A stretch of DNA of 64,000 bases from Lojkania enalia. Its lineage: Eukaryota > Ascomycota > Dothideomycetes > Pleosporales. The position numbers were made by a program, and so were the translations under genes. The notes under the pieces were generated by a model that did not search any database, was not told the origin of the DNA, and saw only the letters and a list, made by a program, of their open reading frames with translations. The stretch is taken from the NCBI GenBank assembly GCA_010094045.1, contig ML986585.1:343196-407195 (forward strand), in the 5' to 3' direction. Positions 57,389 through 64,000 of the stretch are shown one piece after another (the first letter of the stretch is position 1; every line of letters begins with the position of its first letter).

Positions 57389-60300
57389 ATGCAATCAGAG
57401 CCCTTCAACGTCCTCAACAGCGTTCCGACACCAGCAGCCACCCCTGATAAGCATTCAGCTTCTTCCCAGCATGGAATTCTCCACGGTGATGACCCGGCCT
57501 CTCTGCTTCCTCGAGAAGGGGAGCAGAAAGATCCATCGTCAAGCGTTCTCGGACGTGATACGATTCGATCAGCGATCTCTTCGGAACGCGTCCCTGATAT
57601 TGATGAGTCCGCGCGATTGAGTGCTGTCCCGCTCTCCCCGCGGAACAGAATTGCAGAATACGAAAGTGCATTGATTAATTCTTCAAAGAAGAGACCCGAT
57701 GGACCTCTGTTTGAGGTCATCAAGACGAATAGAAAATCTGACGATAAAAGCTCTCCGATCGCAAAGCTCCCAAATGGTACGCTACATCCCAACACGCATA
57801 CGGCACACCCAGTGGCACAGAGACTAAATATTTAACAGAGGTCTTGACACACGCCATATCCCATTTATCTCCAAATGACCTTGCCACCGTGTCCCTGGTA
57901 TCGCGTCGATTTAATGCGCTCGTCACAACGCCTCATGCATGGCAGGTTGCTTTTGCGCGCTTCTTTCCCGGCCCTGAAGTACTTGTTGACGCACCCAGTT
58001 GCCCCGCAATGGAGGATTGTGGAGATACTATTCGATCTGAGAAGCGCTCCTTCACAAGGTTAACTGCATTGGCATCTTGGCGGAGCGAATATATTTTGCG
58101 GACTCGGCTTCTACGCTCTTTTACTAGGGGAAAGCCTCTCCAGTCCCCTCCAACTCCCTCCGCGACACGTTCTGGCCAGCATCAAATAGCCCCTCCAGTG
58201 ATTATGTACAATGCGCATACCTTCACCACCGTGAATCATCTGCACGCAACTTTCGGCGCAGGACTGAACAAGCAGTTGCCGCGCTTTGTTCACGGTGCTG
58301 ATGACGTTGGCATGGCTACAAGTAGCGATCCAATGACTGGAAAGGTGGATTCTTGGGGACAAGGCGATCCTCATTTCTACAGTCAGTTTTCTGAGCGTTT
58401 CCCCGGCACTGCCGAGTGGGGTTTGGGTTCGGGAGAGATAGTAGGACGTCCGAATGTTATGGACGTGTCTCAACCACATGGAATGATTTATGGCCAGGGG
58501 TGCCCCGAAGGCTCGTGTTACTATCGTTCTGCCGACGAGATGCGCGGTCGTTTCATTGCGGAGCCTACCGATTTCGTCCTTCCAGAGGCAGGCATTCCGA
58601 AACTTGGTGTCGACGGTGGCGCTATTTGCTGTGTCTGGATTGCAAAATCATCTACTGTTCCATCCCTCTCAGAAGGACTTGTGGGCATGTTGATGGGATC
58701 GGCCGTCGGCGTTGTTTCCGCATGTAGTCTTGGGACTGATGGTTTGCGCAGTCAGCGTTTGCAGCGCGGCGAACTTACTGCTCGCTGGATTCTCAGTCCT
58801 GGTGTACCAATTGTTGCCCTTGCTGTGGATGAGAGTTACTCTCTCAAACGCCAAGCCCAGAATCGTATTTGGGCAGTCGCACTCAATGCACTCGGCGAAT
58901 TGTTCTACCTTACAAAATTTCCGACTCGCAGTTCTGCCCCGAAGGATCGAATTGATGAGTATACCGAGTATCTTGCCTGGCTCACTGGAAGGAGTGTCTA
59001 CTGGAATATCGTCGAGCCAAGCAGACGTGTTGCTAGACCCGATCCGTACCAGGATATCGGGACTGATGGAAGTTATTCTCCACGGTCATCGTGGGACGGC
59101 ATGTGCTTGAGCAAAGCGCAGATTGTGGCGGAGACGAAAGAGATCCATCAGTTCCTCCGCAAGCAGCCGAAGGAATTTCGCAAATCATGCCTCGGTTGGG
59201 ATATGCGAAGACGACTTGAGGTCGACTTTGCAGGAGATGATGGCAACTACGCGGGCGAGGCTATACTTGTTTTTGAATGCGGCATCGAAGAAAATGAGGT
59301 CGCCGATATCAAGCGATATACACGATGGAGAGTGCAAGAAAAGACAAAGGCTGACTCGATCTCGAACAATCCTCTTCCTTCGCAGGCATCTTCTCTCTTT
59401 GGAGGCTCTATCACACCGGAATTGCCGCAAGGAAAGCCAGTGCGGCGTACTCGAAGCTCTTCGTACATGTCTTCCACTTGCTCACCCGAAAGGGCAAATC
59501 TCGTGGAAGAATGGCGGTGCTCTAAGATGAGTTTTGGTAGTCACAAGTCTTTCGTGCTCACTACGACAGCCCTTGACAACTCTACGTTTGCTACCCTGAC
59601 TATGTCAGAAGACCCAGCGCTCGGCTTTTCAACGCCCTCAACTGCTTCTTCTCCATATGCGTCACCAATGTCCGTTGCGAGCCAGCCATCTTCACCATCA
59701 GACATCCCCGGCCAACGCTCCCGTGTCATGGCGGCCGGTACAAAGACTGGTGTTATATTTCTATGGGACATTCGATCGCCTGTCTCACGCAATGCAGACT
59801 TCGTCAACAGCATTGACCCTATTCGAATCATCTATACCGAGTCGCCCGAGATCTCTTGCCTAGCTTTGACAGCATTACATCTCGTCCATGGCGGAAATGA
59901 TGGTCTTGTGCAAGCATGGGATCCTCTTGCGTCGAATATGCAGCCCATCAGGACGTTAAATTCACGCTTTTCCTCCCGTGCTCGTAGACGGCTTATTCAA
60001 GCTCAAACATCCGCTCAAGGGGTCGGCATCAACCTTTTCGCCGCGGGAGCAATGTGCCTGGACCCCGACCCTACTGTTCTCCGAGGCGCAGTGTCCCTCG
60101 GCACGCAAATACGGTATTGGAGCTACAGCTCTTCAGCTGCAGACCAGTACAAGAGTAGCAAACGTAAGCTCCGCCGTTCCGAACGCGGGAGCAACACTAG
60201 TGGAGAGCGCTTTTCGGGCACCGGTCGCGCAAACCTGAAAGACTACATTGCAATCGAGAAATATGAGCTGGAGCACGAAAAGAAGGAGCGGCAGAAGTAC

Positions 60301-60840
60301 GCCGAGCGTCTCGCTGGCCGCTTCGGCATTGATTTGCTCGGCAACGAAGAAGAAGCGCTTGCATACGCGGCTATGTTGTCGCAGGAGAGCTTGGAATTGG
60401 ACAAAAAACGCCGTAGGGAAAGCGACGGTAGTGCGCTTAGTAGCAACACTATTACTCCTGAGCCTAGTATTCAAGGCCAGGCTTCCTCACCCATGCTCAA
60501 AGATGATAACGAGCTGGACGCCGATATCGCTGAGGCGATCCGTCTTTCGCTACAGGATGGCTCTGCGCCTGGTTCTGCGTATGCGGGGGGCACGACGCCG
60601 GCTATGGCGTTCGATGTTCCGATTCGCTATGCGAAGGGAAGGAAGAGTCCGTCGAGGAAGAGTCCAAAGGTTGAAGGAGAGACATCGATGGAGAGGGAGT
60701 TGAGCGATTTGGAGCTCGCGTTGCAGCTGAGTCTTGTGGAAGAGAAGAGTCGGAAGGAGGTGGAGGAGGCGTTTCCGCTGTTAAGTCCGAGTCTGGGGCC
60801 TGGTGCTGAGGGGAAGGGAAAGGGGAAGGGGAGGATGTAG
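57389..60840 (+). CDS. F-box/WD40/UIM protein, Ufo1-like
   Basis: Two exons, 57389-57776 and 57839-60840, give 1129 residues (62-bp intron inside the F-box). Residues 1-125 are disordered. The F-box (KLPNEVLTHAISHL, VSRRFNALV) is at about 127-170. A long central region follows with WD40-like strands (VMAAGTKTGVIFLWDIRS, LHLVHGGNDGLVQAWDP). The C-terminus has ubiquitin-interacting motifs: DADIAEAIRLSLQD near 1020 and LSDLELALQLSLVEE near 1085, with a weaker EEEALAYAAMLSQESL near 960. F-box plus WD40 plus three UIMs is the layout of yeast Ufo1, an SCF adaptor. It would recruit phosphorylated substrates to SCF and might be turned over through the UIMs (inference). Confidence 0.85.
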
Positions 60841-61411
60841 GTGCTGTGGCGTTGTGTGAGTGGAGGGAATTCAATGGGGGGGTTAAGCTAGTTGATGGGT
60901 TTTTTCTTTCTGTTCGGGTAATAATTTGTTTTTTTTATTTTTGCCTGTGTTCTTGAAGACGAGTGAGCAAATGTTTAATACTTCTTTTCCTTGCTTGCAT
61001 TCCATGTTTGCTTTAGATTTTCTCATCGAAAATATTCCTTTTTCAATTTGATTCGACCCGATTCCACCAGACCGCATCTAGTCCAAGCCGTTATCCGCCT
61101 ACTTATCACATCTCCGGCTAGGTAGAGTTATATCTCCTAGATATATGAACAGTGGCGGATTTCATCAATACACGTATCTTCTAATATCTTTGAACGAGTA
61201 TTTGGCTCGAGGCTGCACGTTTTCATGATACTCTAACCGCCACTAGGATACACCGCGAACATGAATGGTGAGATAACCAAGCGTCACTTCTACTCAATTA
61301 ACACAACAAAACACCTAGGTCTCTAACTAACCAGTCCCATGATCGCGCAACGCGCAAAACGCCTGCACACCATCCAAAGCAGAAGACCGAAATAAAGGAG
61401 GGAAGGGAAGC
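60841..61411. other. Convergent intergenic region
   Basis: The 3' flanks of the F-box gene and of Nuf2. T-rich in part; no gene is seen. Confidence 0.4.
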
Positions 61412-62966
61412 TTAGACCTGGATACTCTGCTCCATCTCCGTGATATATAGCTTAATATGGCTCTCCATCTTAACATACTCATCATGCGCCGAATGAATCT
61501 CGTTCTCAATATTGTCCTTGAGCTCGGCCATCTACATCCATTAGCATATCAAGCTTTATCACGTAGGGTGAAATGAATACGAACCTTCTTCTCCGTCTGT
61601 TCGATGCGGACTCTCCTCCTCTCCATCTCACGACCCTTCTCGCCGCGTTCTTCCGCAAGCTTAGCATGTGTTTCTCTAAGCTCTTCCATACGCATGCGCG
61701 CGCGCTCGGCCTCCTCATCGGCCTTTTTGCGCAGCTTATCTGTCCGGGCGTTGACATTACTGAGCTGTTTCTGTAGGAGTCGTTCCTGGCGCTCGACGTC
61801 CCTAACGTTTGCGCTGCGCTCTGACAACGCATCTCTATGGCGCGAGGCCTTTGCCAGCTCCTCTTCCTCCTTTGATAGGTCGGTCTGGACTTCGGAGAGG
61901 AGGCGCGTGCAGGCTGTGACGTCAGATGCCACGACGGTGAAAGAGTCTGTTGAGGTTTGGAGGGCGCGGGCCCGACGGTCTAGAGAGTCGATTTGCGACT
62001 TATCGCTTGCGAGCTTGTCGTTGAGTTCGCGGAGCGAGTCTTCCAGTGCAGTAGAGCTCTGTTGGGTGTACGGCTTCAGCTTCATGACCTCGCGCTGTAC
62101 ATTCTCTTTCGCCTCGACCTTCTGCTCGAGGAGGGCGCGCAGCCTATCATGTTCCTTTTTTGCGCGATTGAGCTTCTCGACGACGACCTCTTGGCTGCGC
62201 TGGAGCTCCCGGAGCCGTATTTTGAGCTCTTGGGTCCTTTTTTCCTTCTCCTGCATCAGTTTCTCGGTGGCGGGGCGGCTACGGCTGAGCTCTGCGAGGC
62301 GCGCCTCCTTGTCCTGCTTATCGTTGTACAGCTGCTCGATACGTAGTTTCGTGCGCTCCGCCTTATTGAAATGCTCGTCGATGGCCGACGTCTGCGACTC
62401 GCGGAAGCGCACGAAATTAATCATGTACGAGAAGATCTTGACAAGGCGGGGATGTGTTGGGCGGTAGAAGTCTGAGAATGTGAAGTCATGGATACCACAC
62501 TGGAGTCTATTAGCGCTGTTCAAGCGTAGACAGCACAGTCTCTCCAAAAACCTAAGCCTACCTCTCGGAGCAATTTTTTCAGGATGACAAAGAAGCCCAT
62601 GAGATCTCGAGTATCGCTCGTGTATACGCGGTCTGCGTCTGGCCCGCAGAGATCCTCTGCTGCTGCCCTCATCGCTGGCGCAACGACCTCGCGCGTTGTG
62701 TTCATCAAGAGCTCCGCGAGCCACTCGAATACCTTTTGGATCTGCTGTGGATTCGGTTTTTGGAGGTCCGCAACGGTGAAATTGATTCCGATTTCGGTGA
62801 TGCATGATGCAATTTCGGTGTCCGGCTACAAATATCAGCGCGGTCTGCAAAACAAAGTAAGAAGCGGCCGTACTAGAGTCATGAAAGCGTCGTTCGGGTC
62901 TTGCTCGCGCACGCGCTGGTTTGTTGATGCAGCGCGCGCAGTGCTCATGCGCGGATTGAACGACAT
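61412..62966 (-). CDS. NUF2: Kinetochore protein Nuf2
   Basis: Four exons, 62966-62874, 62825-62562, 62499-61585 and 61531-61412, give 463 residues, the usual length for Nuf2. All junctions keep phase 0. The N-terminal calponin-homology-type domain is seen in [39 protein letters not shown] and [18 protein letters not shown], with [14 protein letters not shown] at its end. The rest is a long coiled coil (residues about 160-460) rich in E, K, R and L heptads. Nuf2 pairs with Ndc80 in the Ndc80 complex, which links kinetochores to spindle microtubules. The short final exon encodes [18 protein letters not shown]. Confidence 0.95.
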
Positions 62967-64000
62967 TTTGGCGGCGCAATGCAGCTATGGAGATGTGGTG
63001 CTAGAAGTTCTCGTCAAAGCGTATGGACTTTGGATTTGCGATGTATTGGGGTTTGTTTACCAAACAAGGTTTCGTGGTTGCGAGGCAGGTCCAAGGCTAG
63101 TCCTATAATGGCAAGGCGTCCTGGAGGCATTCACAACAGCTACAGGACATGTCCACCCAGCCCATGGTAGAAAGCGATGGAATACGCAACATTCCACACA
63201 CATCAAGCATGCTAATACTGATTCTATATAGTATCTTGACTACTCCCGGTATGGACGTGTTGGTATTATTACTGTCGCCAAGTTGAGAACGAACCATTGT
63301 AGTTGAGCATTACTCCTACGTCCCTAGAGCACTATCACACATAGCAGTTGACGTGCTTGACTGTATTGCTTTACCTTTTCCTGTGATTCTTGTGGCTCCT
63401 TTCTTCATTTAGTACTATTACGCCTCAGCTACTATAAGTAGGGAGAATGCGCCGTAGAGTCAACACTCAAGAAATTGCGATGATACAACCTGAGGCCAAA
63501 GCTCGTCTACCAAAAAGACCAGTCTCTCTCTCAATTGTGATATAGAAACGAATGAGATGGAAAACATCATGATATGACGGAAACAGGGTGCTTAGACGCC
63601 GCTCTCGATTTGAACAACCCCGCAGCTCCATAGTTCCCACTGGTCGACCGGAACCTAAGGCTCATCTTTAAACCACGCTACCTACCATGTGATACCGTCT
63701 TATCAGGAATACTAATTGGCCTGATGGACAAACCAGGGACCAGGGCTAGACCATCTTCTTGCTACGGCGTACATAGACACATACGCCGTTCCTGGGGCGT
63801 CTGCGGTGTAAGTACGACCTAGAAAGTCGTGGCAGTGAAACAGACATGCCGTTTTCATGTGGTACTCCAGCGCGATATACTAGCTGATTGGCCATAAAGA
63901 CTCGAACTCGCTTTCTCTGTCTCTTCTAGGAGGTTTTCTCCGCGTCGGTGTGACTGCTGCTGGCGAAAACCTATCGTGTCATCATGCAGCATCTCCACAG
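62967..64000. other. Right edge, no gene seen
   Basis: Contains the NUF2 promoter at its left. No open frame of interest, RNA gene or repeat could be supported in the remaining kilobase. Confidence 0.4.

Overview
The window reads as nuclear DNA of a filamentous ascomycete (Pezizomycotina). The grounds are short GT-AG introns of about 45-110 bp inside otherwise compact genes, an alpha-aminoadipate-type homocitrate synthase, two HET-domain proteins, a NACHT-type pseudogene, an AA16-like lytic polysaccharide monooxygenase, a But2-type secreted protein and fungal peroxisome and kinetochore genes. I cannot fix the genus; Leotiomycetes would fit but this is only an impression. All exon junctions were worked out by eye from splice signals, reading phase and family resemblance; there is no transcript evidence.

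Layout. 0.3-7.2 kb: a radical-SAM protein (minus), a small But2-like secreted protein, an MDR oxidoreductase and a secreted LPMO. 7.2-19 kb: an AT-rich, gene-poor island holding a heavily broken NACHT gene (10.4-13.3 kb), an intact single-exon HET gene (14.1-16.1 kb) and, in inverted orientation at 17.3-17.4 kb, a second copy of the 5' part of the NACHT gene. 19-27 kb: a small membrane protein, a MATE transporter, a PQ-loop membrane protein, PEX12 and an unknown Cys-containing protein. 27-30.3 kb: no convincing gene. 30.4-43 kb: an ammonium transporter, an alpha/beta hydrolase with a one-base frame break, a broken Hsp70/actin-fold protein, an F-box/2EXR-like protein, a GNAT acetyltransferase and isopentenyl-diphosphate isomerase. 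43-52.5 kb: homocitrate synthase, a GFA-family protein, an Asi1/Asi3-like RING protein and a CorA-like membrane protein. 52.5-57 kb: a second degenerate island with an ATP adenylyltransferase relic and a second intact HET gene. 57-63 kb: an F-box/WD40/UIM protein and the kinetochore protein Nuf2. The last kilobase shows nothing.

Function. Most genes are independent housekeeping or nutritional genes: lysine (homocitrate synthase), isoprenoids (IDI), nitrogen (ammonium transporter), peroxisome import (PEX12) and chromosome segregation (Nuf2). There is no sign of a secondary-metabolite cluster. The unusual part is the two AT-rich islands, where intact HET genes sit among decayed genes, one of them a NACHT gene whose nonsense codons look like C-to-T changes. 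That is the pattern expected of a fast-evolving fungal allorecognition region, but I see no clearly new system.
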